DNA of 44,483 nucleotides from Armatimonadota bacterium (lineage in GTDB: Bacteria; Armatimonadota; UBA10988), in the NCBI GenBank assembly GCA_016235455.1, contig JACRKZ010000172.1:1-44483 (forward strand). Direction: 5' to 3'. Below are positions 16,801 to 24,624 of this stretch, in pieces. Made by a program: the position numbers and the translations under genes. Below the pieces are notes generated by a model. That model was not told the origin of the DNA, made no database searches, and was given only the letters and a program-made list of their open reading frames with translations. Position 1 is the first letter of the stretch; each line of letters starts with the position of its first letter.

Positions 16801-17379
16801 ATGCTGGACACACGCACGAGTGCGCAGGCCCACTACTTCGACACGCTGTCGGCGCTGCTGGGCAGCGGCGTGCCGTTGTTACGCACGCTGAACATGCTGG
16901 CCGCCATCGCCCCAAGCGCCGAGTTGCAGGCCGAGAGCCGGCGGCTGGCCGCGGCGGTGAGCGGCGGCCAGCCGCTGTCGGCCGCCATGGCCGAGGCGCC
17001 GCTGGTCTTCGGCCCGCGCGCGGTGGCCTTCGTGCGCGCCGGTGAGGTGGGTGGCGTGCTCGACCGCACCACGGCCGCGCTGGCGCGTGCCCTGCGGGCT
17101 ACGGATGGGCAGGCCACGGAGTCGTGGTTCGCGTACCTGCTCGGCGTGCTGCTACAGGCGCGTGTACCGTATGAGCAGGCACTGGCCAGCGCGGCCGAAG
17201 TGCTCGACGAGCCGCGCCGGGCCGCGTGCCGCGGCGCCGAGGCGGGAGGATTGGCGCGCTCGCTGCGCCAGAGCGGCGGGTTCGCGCCGCTGACGGTCGA
17301 GTTCATCGCGGTGGGCGAGGAACTGGGCCAACTCGAGCCGCTCTGCCTGCGGGCGGCCGAGCTGCTGGGGAACGGCTAG
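16801..17379 (+). CDS. Minimal type II secretion F-domain protein, no membrane helices
   Basis: The 192-residue protein consists of two short GspF/PilC-type cytoplasmic helical domains. The first (about 10-100) shows FDTLSALLGSGVPLLRTL, GGQPLSAAM and VAFVRAGEVGGVLDR. The second (about 115-190) shows the same order in weaker form (LLGVLLQARVPYEQAL, FIAVGEELGQLEPL). In pilus and type II secretion platforms these domains alternate with three membrane helices, none of which is present here. No secretion ATPase or pilin is nearby. The ATG at 16801 follows GAGGAGC. It is divergent from the phosphatase-like gene, and its stop overlaps the recR stop by 4 nt. Confidence 0.7.
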   Translation: MLDTRTSAQAHYFDTLSALLGSGVPLLRTLNMLAAIAPSAELQAESRRLAAAVSGGQPLSAAMAEAPLVFGPRAVAFVRAGEVGGVLDRTTAALARALRATDGQATESWFAYLLGVLLQARVPYEQALASAAEVLDEPRRAACRGAEAGGLARSLRQSGGFAPLTVEFIAVGEELGQLEPLCLRAAELLGNG

Positions 17380-17993
17380 ATCTCGCGCCGGCCCTCCATG
17401 GCGCGCTCGATGGTGGTGCGGTCGGCGTAGTTCAGATCGCCACCCACGGGCAAGCCCAGGGCCGGCCGGGTCAGCCGGACCGCCGCGCCGCGGCGTTGCG
17501 CCGCCTGCCGCAGCACCCGCGCCAGGTAGTTGGCGGTGGTATCGCCTTCGGGCGTGGGGTTCAGCGCCAGGATGACCTCGTCCGCGTCACCCGCCTCCAC
17601 GCGCGCCAGCAGGCTGGCCACGTTCAGATCGTCGGGCCCCACGCCGTCGGCTGGCGAGATGACGCCGCCCAGCACGTGGTAGCGGCCACCGAAGCCGTCG
17701 GTACTCTCGATGGCCAGCAGATCGCGCGCGTCAGCCACCACGCAGACCAGCGACTCGTCGCGGCGCGTGTCGTCGCACAGCGCGCAGGCCTCGCCCTCGG
17801 CGAAGTAGCCGCAGCGCGGGCAGACATGCACCTGCTCCACGGCGTCGGACAGCGACTCGGAGAGCGCCAGAACGCGCTCGGGCGGCTCGCGCAACAGCCA
17901 GAGCGCCAGCCGCTGAGCCGACTTGGGGCCGACTCCGGGCAGGCGCTCGAGCTGGTCGATGAGCCGCGCCACTGGACGCGGGAAGCTGGCCAC
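17376..17993 (-). CDS. recR: Recombination protein RecR
   Basis: RecR works with RecF/RecO to load RecA at gapped DNA. The 205-residue protein has the N-terminal helix-hairpin-helix (RLPGVGPKSAQRLA), a zinc finger with Cys58, Cys61, Cys70 and Cys73 (CPRCG...CALC), and a Toprim domain from about residue 82 (VVADARDLLAIE, GDADEVILALNPTPEGDTTA). The C-terminal RLTRPALGLPVGGDLNYAD is typical. It lies 2 bp after ybaB, completing the classic dnaX-ybaB-recR order. Confidence 0.97.
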   Translation of the reverse strand: MASFPRPVARLIDQLERLPGVGPKSAQRLALWLLREPPERVLALSESLSDAVEQVHVCPRCGYFAEGEACALCDDTRRDESLVCVVADARDLLAIESTDGFGGRYHVLGGVISPADGVGPDDLNVASLLARVEAGDADEVILALNPTPEGDTTANYLARVLRQAAQRRGAAVRLTRPALGLPVGGDLNYADRTTIERAMEGRREI

Positions 17994-17995
17994 GG

Positions 17996-18319
17996 CTAGA
18001 TGCCGAACCCGGGCGGGATGGGCAGGCCGCCGGTGATGTCTTCCATGGCGGCCTTGGCCTTCTCGTCGGCGGCGCGCAGCGCCTCCTGCACGGCGGCCAA
18101 CACCGAGTCCTGCAGCAACTCCGTGTCCTCGGGGTCCAGGCCCAGCTTGGCGCCGTCGATGGTCAGGTCGAGCAGCTCCTTCACGCCGTTCACACGGCAG
18201 GTCACCAGTCCGCCCGCCGAGGCCTCCAGCGTGAGCTCGGCCAGCTCGTCCTGGATCTTGGCGGCCTTCTTCTGCGCCTGCTGCACCTGCTTCATCAGAT
18301 TACCGAGGTTACCGAACAC
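17996..18319 (-). CDS. ybaB: YbaB/EbfC nucleoid-associated protein
   Basis: The 107-residue protein matches the YbaB/EbfC DNA-binding family: the N-terminal MFGNLGNLMKQVQQAQKKAA helix, a central beta region (VTCRVNGVKELLDLTID) and a C-terminal helix rich in Ala, Glu and Lys. Family members are small dimers that coat DNA. The position between dnaX and recR is the conserved one. Confidence 0.95.
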   Translation of the reverse strand: MFGNLGNLMKQVQQAQKKAAKIQDELAELTLEASAGGLVTCRVNGVKELLDLTIDGAKLGLDPEDTELLQDSVLAAVQEALRAADEKAKAAMEDITGGLPIPPGFGI

Positions 18320-18348
18320 GTTCTTCTCCGTTGGTTCAAAGGTGCGAA

Positions 18349-20052
18349 TCAGGGCTCGACGCGAGCCCCTGGAAAGACGCCCAGCGCAACGCGCGCGGCG
18401 TGGTCGAGGCTGTCCACCGTGCGTCGCTCACCGCCGCGCGGCGGCTGCGGTGGCGAGGAGTTGAGCTCGCCGCGGAACAGCACCTCGCGGCCGAGTACTT
18501 CGCCCAGTACTTCCTCAATGCGCTTCTTGTTGCCGTCCATGGTGCAGACGGCCAGGCTCTGCTCCCAGCCGCCGAAACCGAGTACCACCGTGCCGTGCTC
18601 GACGCGCTCCAGCGTGGCCCGCACCAAGTGCGCCACCAGCGGTGTGAAGCGATCTCGCACGCGTTCCATGAACCGCGGGAACCGCTCCGCCACGGCGTCA
18701 TAGTCGAGCTCGTCGCTCGCGCCCAGCGGCTGCGCGGGGCGCGGCGCGGGCTGCACATCTTCCTCGGGCTCGCCCGGCGGCTCCGGCTCGTCGCGGTCGT
18801 CGACCGGCTCCGGCTCGGGTGCCGGCTCGGGCCTCGGGCGCGGCGGCGGTGCCGCCGCCCGCTCGGGCTCAGGTCGCGGCTCATGTCGTGGCGCGGCCGG
18901 CCGTGGCGGCGGCGCCGACTCGGCGCTGCGCGCCGGCTCGGCCACCGGGACCGGCGCCTGCGGCGTGATGCCCAGCACCAGTTCCAGCAGCGTGACTTCC
19001 AGCAGGATGCGCGGCTGCCCATGCCAGCGCAGCGCCTTGTCGGCGGCGGCAAAGCCTTCGACGATGGCCATCAAGCGGGGCGGATCGTAGGCGTTTGCCT
19101 GCCGCTCCAGGCGCGTGCGCACATCGGCGGGCAGCGCGCTCAGGCTCTCGGGCGAGCAGCCCAGACGGGCCAGCAGCAGCAGCCGGAAGTGAGCCTGCGC
19201 CTCGTCGACGATGAGTCGCGGGTCGCGCCCGGCGTCGAGCAGTGTGTTCAGCCAGGCCAGCGCGCCACCGGCATCGCGCGCGGCCAACACCTCGCCCAAT
19301 GCGAACCGGGTGTCGGCATCGAGCGTGCCCAGCACGGTCTCGACATGGGCGGCGGTGATGGACTCGCCCGCGTAGGCCACAATCTGGTCCAGCAGGCTCA
19401 GGGCATCGCGGAGGCTGCCGTCGGCGGCCCGGGCGATGGCGTAGAGCGCTGCCTGTTCGGCGTCGAACGACTCCTCGGCGACAACTTCCTTGAGCCGCTT
19501 GACGATGTCCTCAATGCCGACTCGCCGGAAGTCGAGTCGCTGGCAGCGGCTGAGGATCGTGGCGGGGATCTTGTGCGCCTCGGTGGTCGCCAGCACGAAC
19601 ACGGCGTGCGCGGGCGGCTCCTCGAGGGTCTTGAGGAAGGCCTCGAAACCTTCCTTGGTGATCTGGTGCACCTCGTCGAGGATGTAGACCTTGCTTCGCC
19701 CGTCGGTGGGCGCAAACTGCACATCCTCACGCAGGCTGCGGATGTCTTCGATCTTGCGGTTGCTGGCCGCGTCGATCTCGATCACCGAAAGGCTGGAGCC
19801 GGCCGTGATGCGGCGGCAGCTGTCGCACTCGCCGCACGGCGTGGGGGTGGGGCCGTTGACGCAGTTGAGCGCCTTGGCGAGGATGCGCGCGACGGTGGTC
19901 TTGCCCACGCCACGCGGACCCGTGAAGAGGTAGGCCTGTCCGCACCGGCCGATGCGAATGGCGTTCTGAAGCGTGCGTGTGACGTGGTCCTGGCCGTGTA
20001 CCTCGTCGAAACGCTGTGGTCGATACTGGCGGAAAAGGCAGACGTGCGCCAT
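18349..20052 (-). CDS. dnaX: DNA polymerase III subunit gamma/tau
   Basis: This is the clamp-loader ATPase of the replisome. The 567-residue protein has Walker A GPRGVGKT at 45-52, a zinc module with Cys64, Cys73, Cys76 and Cys79, the DEVH Walker B at 126-129 and the SRC arginine finger at 168-170. Domain III follows. A Pro/Glu/Arg-rich linker (about 372-450) leads to a C-terminal domain that would contact the polymerase. No A-rich slippery site for a frameshifted short form is seen. The ATG at 20052 follows AGGTGACC; a GTG two codons earlier is possible. The large SRP RNA lies directly upstream. Confidence 0.96.
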   Translation of the reverse strand: MAHVCLFRQYRPQRFDEVHGQDHVTRTLQNAIRIGRCGQAYLFTGPRGVGKTTVARILAKALNCVNGPTPTPCGECDSCRRITAGSSLSVIEIDAASNRKIEDIRSLREDVQFAPTDGRSKVYILDEVHQITKEGFEAFLKTLEEPPAHAVFVLATTEAHKIPATILSRCQRLDFRRVGIEDIVKRLKEVVAEESFDAEQAALYAIARAADGSLRDALSLLDQIVAYAGESITAAHVETVLGTLDADTRFALGEVLAARDAGGALAWLNTLLDAGRDPRLIVDEAQAHFRLLLLARLGCSPESLSALPADVRTRLERQANAYDPPRLMAIVEGFAAADKALRWHGQPRILLEVTLLELVLGITPQAPVPVAEPARSAESAPPPRPAAPRHEPRPEPERAAAPPPRPRPEPAPEPEPVDDRDEPEPPGEPEEDVQPAPRPAQPLGASDELDYDAVAERFPRFMERVRDRFTPLVAHLVRATLERVEHGTVVLGFGGWEQSLAVCTMDGNKKRIEEVLGEVLGREVLFRGELNSSPPQPPRGGERRTVDSLDHAARVALGVFPGARVEP

Positions 20053-20109
20053 GGTCACCTGACGCGGCTATTGTGCCAGTGGCAAGGAAACGACGCAACC
20101 AGAACGACT

Positions 20110-20139
20110 CCGGCGCGCGGTCAAAACGCGGCGCGCCGG
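20110..20139 (-). terminator. Hairpin between SRP RNA and dnaX
   Basis: A perfect 9-bp GC-only inverted repeat (20110-20118 with 20131-20139) with a 12-nt loop sits 9 nt past the SRP RNA 3' end. It has no T run after it. It may protect or help process the RNA, and may partly attenuate transcription into dnaX. Confidence 0.45.
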
Positions 20140-20148
20140 GTTGAAGAA

Positions 20149-20418
<270 letters not shown>

Positions 20419-20419
20419 C

Positions 20420-20510
20420 TGGCGGAGGAGGGGGGATTCGAACCCCCGGTGGGATTTCTCCCACACGCGATTTCCAATCGCGCTCCTTAAACCAGCTCGG
20501 TCACTCCTCC
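20420..20510 (-). tRNA. tRNA-Ser(GGA)
   Basis: Class II tRNA with 7-bp acceptor GGAGGAG/CTCCTCC, anticodon loop TTGGAAA (anticodon GGA), long variable arm and T-loop TTCGAAT. The CCA end is encoded (20420-20422), unlike the other four tRNAs here. Confidence 0.95.
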
Positions 20511-20538
20511 ACAACACTGGCCCATCAGACCAGTGTCA

Positions 20539-20610
20539 TACCCCCGGCCAGAATTGAACTGGCGCCTCAGGTTCCGGAGACCTGCGCTCTATCCACTGAG
20601 CTACGGGGGC
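20539..20610 (-). tRNA. tRNA-Arg(CCG)
   Basis: The cloverleaf has D-arm AGCTCAGTGGATAGAGC, anticodon stem CAGGT/ACCTG around CTCCGGA (anticodon CCG) and T-loop TTCAATT. The acceptor ends with a G-T pair. CCA is not encoded. Confidence 0.94.
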
Positions 20611-20676
20611 AATCGGTCGCGCCGCTCACCACGGCGCAGGGCAAGATGGCCGAGCCCGGCGGCTCGATCCTGCCCG

Positions 20677-20726
20677 GTGAATGCCCGCGGGGGCATTCAC
20701 CCAAAGCCAATCGCGTGGCGATTGGC
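20677..20726 (-). other. Two hairpins in the tRNA spacer
   Basis: Two perfect inverted repeats lie side by side between tRNA-Ser(CGA) and tRNA-Arg(CCG). A 9-bp stem (20706-20714 with 20718-20726) begins 4 nt after the tRNA-Ser(CGA) 3' end and is followed by TTTGGG. A 10-bp stem (20677-20686 with 20691-20700) comes next. They may be processing or terminator-like structures. Confidence 0.6.
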
Positions 20727-20730
20727 TCAG

Positions 20731-20817
20731 CGGAGGAGGTGGGAGTCGAACCCACGGTGCGGGGAACCGCACACCGCTTTTCGAGAGCGGCACCATAAAC
20801 CACTCGGACACTCCTCC
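20731..20817 (-). tRNA. tRNA-Ser(CGA)
   Basis: Class II tRNA with the same GGAGGAG acceptor as tRNA-Ser(GGA). The anticodon stem CCGCT/AGCGG encloses CTCGAAA (anticodon CGA). The variable arm is long, GTGCGGTTCCCCGCAC. CCA is not encoded. Confidence 0.95.
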
Positions 20818-20846
20818 AGGGAGTTGACATCAAACTGTCAAGGGCT

Positions 20847-20918
20847 TGCCCCCACCGGGAATCGAACCCAGATCTACCGCTTAGGAGGCGGCCGCTCTAT
20901 CCATTGAGCTACAGGGGC
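20847..20918 (-). tRNA. tRNA-Arg(CCU)
   Basis: The cloverleaf has D-arm AGCTCAATGGATAGAGC, anticodon loop CTCCTAA between CCGC and GCGG (anticodon CCU) and T-loop TTCGATT. CCA is not encoded. Confidence 0.94.
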
Positions 20919-20925
20919 CTAGCCA

Positions 20926-21013
20926 CGGAGAGGGCGGGATTCGAACCCGCGGCAGGCTTTTGACCTGCATCCGCTTAGCAGGCGGACGCCTTCAGCCACT
21001 CGGCCACCTCTCC
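20926..21013 (-). tRNA. tRNA-Ser(GCU)
   Basis: Class II tRNA with acceptor GGAGAGG/CCTCTCC. The anticodon stem TCCGC/GCGGA encloses CTGCTAA (anticodon GCU). The variable arm is TGCAGGTCAAAAGCCTGC. It is the first RNA after the cluster promoter. CCA is not encoded. Confidence 0.95.
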
Positions 21014-21027
21014 AAGGTACCGGCACC

Positions 21028-21056
21028 ACTATAGCGTAAGAGCCGTTCGGCGACAA
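21028..21056 (-). promoter_or_regulatory. Sigma70-type promoter of the tRNA/SRP RNA cluster
   Basis: On the minus strand TTGTCG (21056-21051) and TATAGT (21033-21028) are exactly 17 bp apart. The expected start is near 21021, about 8 nt before tRNA-Ser(GCU). It could drive all five tRNAs, the SRP RNA and perhaps dnaX-ybaB-recR. Confidence 0.75.
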
Positions 21057-21070
21057 GGGGGTAGCGCGCA

Positions 21071-21096
21071 TCACGCGCGCCGCGCAGCGCGCGTGA
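21071..21096. repeat. GC hairpin upstream of the nuo operon
   Basis: A perfect 10-bp inverted repeat (21071-21080 with 21087-21096) with a 6-nt loop lies in the 253-bp divergent region between the tRNA promoter and nuoA. No convincing nuoA promoter was found in the rest of this gap. Confidence 0.5.
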
Positions 21097-21107
21097 CCTC
21101 GCGACGG

Positions 21108-21125
21108 CGGACCTGGGTCCGGCGC
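21108..21125 (+). repeat. Dispersed hairpin repeat, degenerate copy D
   Basis: CGGACC-TG-GGTCCG followed by GCGC resembles the hairpin-plus-GCGCTC repeats at 48-72 and 8397-8423. The CTCCCAG tail has decayed. Confidence 0.35.
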
Positions 21126-21266
21126 ACGGTGGGCCTGAGCCTGCGTCCACTGTCCAACGTCCCACGTCCTGGCGACAAATGCCGTCTACCCCCTTGTCTC
21201 ATTGGCCGCCAGGAGGCACTCTAGGGGACAGCACACCTACAGATACCGAGGTCGATTGAGGTCGGG

Positions 21267-21638
21267 ATGCACGCAAGCTACGCGACGGTCGGCGTTTTTC
21301 TTTTGCTGGGCCTTGCCTTCGTGGGCGGGACCTTTGCCGCAAGTTGGTTGTTGCGGCCCCACCATCCACATCGCGAGAAGCTAGCCACGTATGAATGCGG
21401 CGAGCGGCCCCTGGGCAATGCCTGGGTGCAGTTCCGCGTCGTGTTCTACCTCTTCGCGCTGGTCTTTGTGGTGTTCGATGTCGAGGTCGTCTTCCTGGTG
21501 CCCTGGGCTCTGGTCTTCCGTGACGTGACGAAGGCCGGCATGGGGTGGTTCGCGCTGGGCGAGATGGTGGTCTTCCTGGCGATCCTGATGGCCGGCTGGT
21601 GGTTCGCTTACCGCCGCGGCTGCTTCGATTGGGAGTGA
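21267..21638 (+). CDS. nuoA: NADH-quinone oxidoreductase subunit A
   Basis: A small membrane subunit of complex I near the quinone cavity. The 123-residue protein has three membrane helices (about 6-28, 57-82 and 92-114). The first loop carries the signature TYECGE (41-46), and VVFDVEVVFLVPWA follows. It starts the ten-gene nuo operon. The next gene is the nuoC-nuoD fusion after 4 bp; nuoB, which normally sits between them, is missing. Confidence 0.97.
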   Translation: MHASYATVGVFLLLGLAFVGGTFAASWLLRPHHPHREKLATYECGERPLGNAWVQFRVVFYLFALVFVVFDVEVVFLVPWALVFRDVTKAGMGWFALGEMVVFLAILMAGWWFAYRRGCFDWE

Positions 21639-21642
21639 TCGG

Positions 21643-23325
21643 GTGAGCGAAACCCCCACCGAGCAGGTGCAGAGTCCGAGTGCCGCAGTGGCCCAACTCG
21701 ACGCGAGCCTGCGCGCGGCCTGCCCTGACGATGTGCTCGAGCTGAGCAGTCTGGGCGACTCGCCGGCCTGGACCATCGTGCCCGCGGCCATTGCCCGTGT
21801 CGGCGCGCGCCTGCGCCAGGCGGGCTACGATCACCTCGAGCTGGTCAGCACCGTCGACCGCGGCGAGCAGATCGAGATCGTCTACCTGCTCGACAGCATG
21901 CTGCATCGCACCGATCCGCGGCGGCTGGCGCTACGCTGCGTGGTGCCCCGCGAGGCAGCCTCACTACCCACTCTGTGTGGCGTGTGGCGGGCGGCCGACT
22001 GGTTCGAGCGCGAGGCCTTCGACCTGATGGGCGTGACCTTCACCGGCCACCCCGATCCCCGCCGCATTCTGCTGCCCGACCAGTGGCAAGGCCATCCGCT
22101 GCGCAAGGACTACGAGTACGACAGCGACACCATGGTGCAGGAGATCCTCGACGCCGAGCTGAACAACGACGACCTGGCCGGCACCGATGGGCACGCCGAG
22201 CACGACGGCATGGTCACCGAGGACCTGGCGGTGAACATGGGTCCTCAGCACCCGTCGACGCACGGCGTGTTGCGGCTGCGACTGCGCCTCGACGGCGAGT
22301 ATGTGCGCGAGTGCGATCCCGACATCGGCTTTCTGCACCGCGCGTTTGAGAAGCTCGGCGAACTCAAGACCTTTACCAACGGCATCCCGCTGACCGACCG
22401 CTGGGACTACCTCAACGCCATGGGCAACAACATGGTGCACTGCCAGGCGGTCGAGGCGGCCATGAGCCTCGAAGTGCCCGAACGCGTCCACTGGACGCGC
22501 ATGTTGGTGCTCGAACTCAACCGCGTGGCCTCGCACCTGGTGTTCATCGGCACCTACGGGCTCGACCTGGGCGCCGGCACGCCGTTCCTGTTCACCTTCC
22601 GCGACCGCGAGCGCATCCTCGACATGTTCGAGTTGCTGTGCGGCGCGCGGCTGACCTACAACTACCTGCGCATCGGCGGCGTGGCGGCCGATCTGCCGCG
22701 CAACTTCATCGCCGACCGCGTGCGTCCGTTCCTGGCCTATCTGCCCGACCGCCTGGCCGAGATCGACCAGTTGCTGACCGGCAACCAGATCTTCCTCGAA
22801 CGCACCAAGGGCGTGGGCATCTGGCCCGCCGAGCTATGCGTGAGCTACGGCCTGACCGGCCCGCTGCTGCGCGCGTCGGGCGTGGCGCGCGATGTGCGGC
22901 GCGTCTATCCCTACGCGCGTTACGACCAGTGCGAGTTCGACATCCCCGTCGGCGAGAACGGCGACTGCTACGACCGCTACATTGTGCGGGTGGCCGAGAT
23001 CCGGCAGAGCCTGCGTCTGCTGGACCAGATCTGCGCCTGGTTCGAGGCCAACGAGGAGACCACCCGCGGGCAGATCAGCGCCAAGGTGCCGCGCGTCATC
23101 AAGCCGCCGGCGGGCGAGGTCTACACCTGCGTCGAGACGCCGCGCGGCGAACTCGGGCTGCACCTGGTGTGCGACGGCGGCGAGAACCCGTACCGCTACA
23201 AGATCCGGCGGCCGTCGTTTGTGAATCTGGGCCTGTTCGGCGAGGTGGCGCGCGACCAGAAGGTGGCCGACCTGATCGCCATCCTGGGCACGACGGACAT
23301 CGTCATGGGCGAGGTGGACGGCTGA
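21643..23325 (+). CDS. nuoCD: NADH-quinone oxidoreductase fused subunit C/D
   Basis: A natural fusion of the 30-kDa (NuoC) and 49-kDa (NuoD) peripheral-arm subunits. Residues 15-160 are NuoC, ending with FEREAFDLMGV and RILLPDQWQGHPLRKDYE. A short acidic linker (about 160-190) follows, then NuoD from 194 (VNMGPQHPSTHGVLRL) to the end (MGEVDG). The quinone-site residues His207 (STHG) and Tyr256 (RWDYL) are kept. The GTG at 21643 has GGGAGTGAT close upstream. C/D fusions are known in several phyla. NuoB, the normal partner that holds cluster N2, is not encoded in this window. Confidence 0.96.
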   Translation: MSETPTEQVQSPSAAVAQLDASLRAACPDDVLELSSLGDSPAWTIVPAAIARVGARLRQAGYDHLELVSTVDRGEQIEIVYLLDSMLHRTDPRRLALRCVVPREAASLPTLCGVWRAADWFEREAFDLMGVTFTGHPDPRRILLPDQWQGHPLRKDYEYDSDTMVQEILDAELNNDDLAGTDGHAEHDGMVTEDLAVNMGPQHPSTHGVLRLRLRLDGEYVRECDPDIGFLHRAFEKLGELKTFTNGIPLTDRWDYLNAMGNNMVHCQAVEAAMSLEVPERVHWTRMLVLELNRVASHLVFIGTYGLDLGAGTPFLFTFRDRERILDMFELLCGARLTYNYLRIGGVAADLPRNFIADRVRPFLAYLPDRLAEIDQLLTGNQIFLERTKGVGIWPAELCVSYGLTGPLLRASGVARDVRRVYPYARYDQCEFDIPVGENGDCYDRYIVRVAEIRQSLRLLDQICAWFEANEETTRGQISAKVPRVIKPPAGEVYTCVETPRGELGLHLVCDGGENPYRYKIRRPSFVNLGLFGEVARDQKVADLIAILGTTDIVMGEVDG

Positions 23326-23326
23326 T

Positions 23327-24613
23327 ATGGCGACACTGCAACCCGAGTTGAAAGCGAATGGCCGCATCAGCTTCGGCTCGCTGCTGGGTCTGGCCGTGGG
23401 GCTGCTGGTGCTGGTCGCGGCGGTCGGTTTCGGTCTACACGTCCTGCAGGCTATCCCGAGCAGCGAGTGGTGGCGCCAAGGGCCCAGCCTGACCAACCTC
23501 GTGAGGCTCTACCTGGTGGAGTGGCCCGCGTCCTGGCACGGCGGCGACTGGGGCGTGTGGAACTTCCTGCGGCCGGGCCGCGGAGCGGTGCCGGTGATCA
23601 CCGCGATCCTGTCGTGGACCATTGTCATCTTCGGCTTCATGCTGCCCATGGTGACCTACCAGATCTACGCGCTGCGCAAGATCCTGGGCTTCATGCAGGC
23701 GCGCGTCGGCCCCACCCAGGTCGGTCCGCTGGGCCTGCTGCAAACGCCGTGCGACGTGCTCAAGCTGCTGACCAAAGAGGACGTCATCCCGACCAAGGCC
23801 GACCGCTGGGTGTTCTTCGCCGCGCCGTTCATGGTGCTGGTGCCGGCCTCGATGGCCTATCTGGTCATCCCGTTTGGCAACCAGAAGATCGTCGACGGCG
23901 CCGTGCGCTACAGCCTGGTCTGCGGCGACCTCAACATCGGCGTGCTGTACCTGTCGGCCATCAGTTCGGTGGCGGTGATCGGCATCATCTCGGCGGGCTG
24001 GGCCAGCAACAACAAGTACTCGCTGCTGGGCGCCATGCGCAGCGCGGCGCAGTTGGTCACCTACGAAGTGCCACTGAGCCTGGCGCTGCTGGCACCGGTG
24101 GTGTGGGCCGGCACGCTGAACCTGTCGCAGTTCGCCGCCGACCAGGGCTCGGTCTGGGGCTGGTACTGCTGGCCGAACTTGTTGACGATTCCCATCTTCG
24201 TGGTGTCCGCCCTGGCCGAGTTGGGCCACACGCCGTTCGACCTGGCCGAGGCCGAGTCCGAGTTGGTGGCGGGCTACAACGTCGAGTACTCGGGCATGAA
24301 GTTCGCCATGTTCTTCCTGGCTGAGTTCTCCAATGCCTTCATCCTCTCCGCAGTGGCGGTGACGCTGCTGTTCGGCGGCTGGCAGTCGCCGTTCCCCGAG
24401 AGCTGGGGGCCGCTGGGCTGGGATGCGGGCATCTTCGGCATGTTCTGGTTCTTCGCCAAGACCCTGGCCATGATCTTCGGTCTGTTCTGGGTGCGCGCCA
24501 CGCTGCCGCGCATGCGGATCGACCAACTCATGGGCCTGGGCTGGAAGTTCATGATCCCGCTGGGGCTGGCCAATCTGCTGTTGGTGGCGGTCCTGCGGGT
24601 GTTGGTGGGGTAG
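23327..24613 (+). CDS. nuoH: NADH-quinone oxidoreductase subunit H, N-terminally extended
   Basis: This membrane subunit forms the quinone chamber. Typical segments are KILGFMQARVGPTQVGPLGLLQ, DVLKLLTKEDVIP and TPFDLAEAESELVAGYNVEYSG. The 428-residue protein is about 90 longer than usual. The extra part is at the N-terminus, with a membrane segment at about 16-38 and a Trp-rich periplasmic-type loop (about 44-80) before the normal first helix. The ATG at 23327 overlaps the end region of nuoCD (1-bp gap), so the extension appears genuine. Confidence 0.95.
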   Translation: MATLQPELKANGRISFGSLLGLAVGLLVLVAAVGFGLHVLQAIPSSEWWRQGPSLTNLVRLYLVEWPASWHGGDWGVWNFLRPGRGAVPVITAILSWTIVIFGFMLPMVTYQIYALRKILGFMQARVGPTQVGPLGLLQTPCDVLKLLTKEDVIPTKADRWVFFAAPFMVLVPASMAYLVIPFGNQKIVDGAVRYSLVCGDLNIGVLYLSAISSVAVIGIISAGWASNNKYSLLGAMRSAAQLVTYEVPLSLALLAPVVWAGTLNLSQFAADQGSVWGWYCWPNLLTIPIFVVSALAELGHTPFDLAEAESELVAGYNVEYSGMKFAMFFLAEFSNAFILSAVAVTLLFGGWQSPFPESWGPLGWDAGIFGMFWFFAKTLAMIFGLFWVRATLPRMRIDQLMGLGWKFMIPLGLANLLLVAVLRVLVG

Positions 24614-24624
24614 AGGGTCGGCCC

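Noticed and set aside
18349..20052. Programmed frameshift site in dnaX
   Set aside because: No A-rich or other slippery heptamer was seen near the end of domain III.
21130..21266. Promoter for the nuo operon
   Set aside because: A TTGTCT near 21193 has no acceptable -10 at 16-18 bp, so no promoter is claimed.
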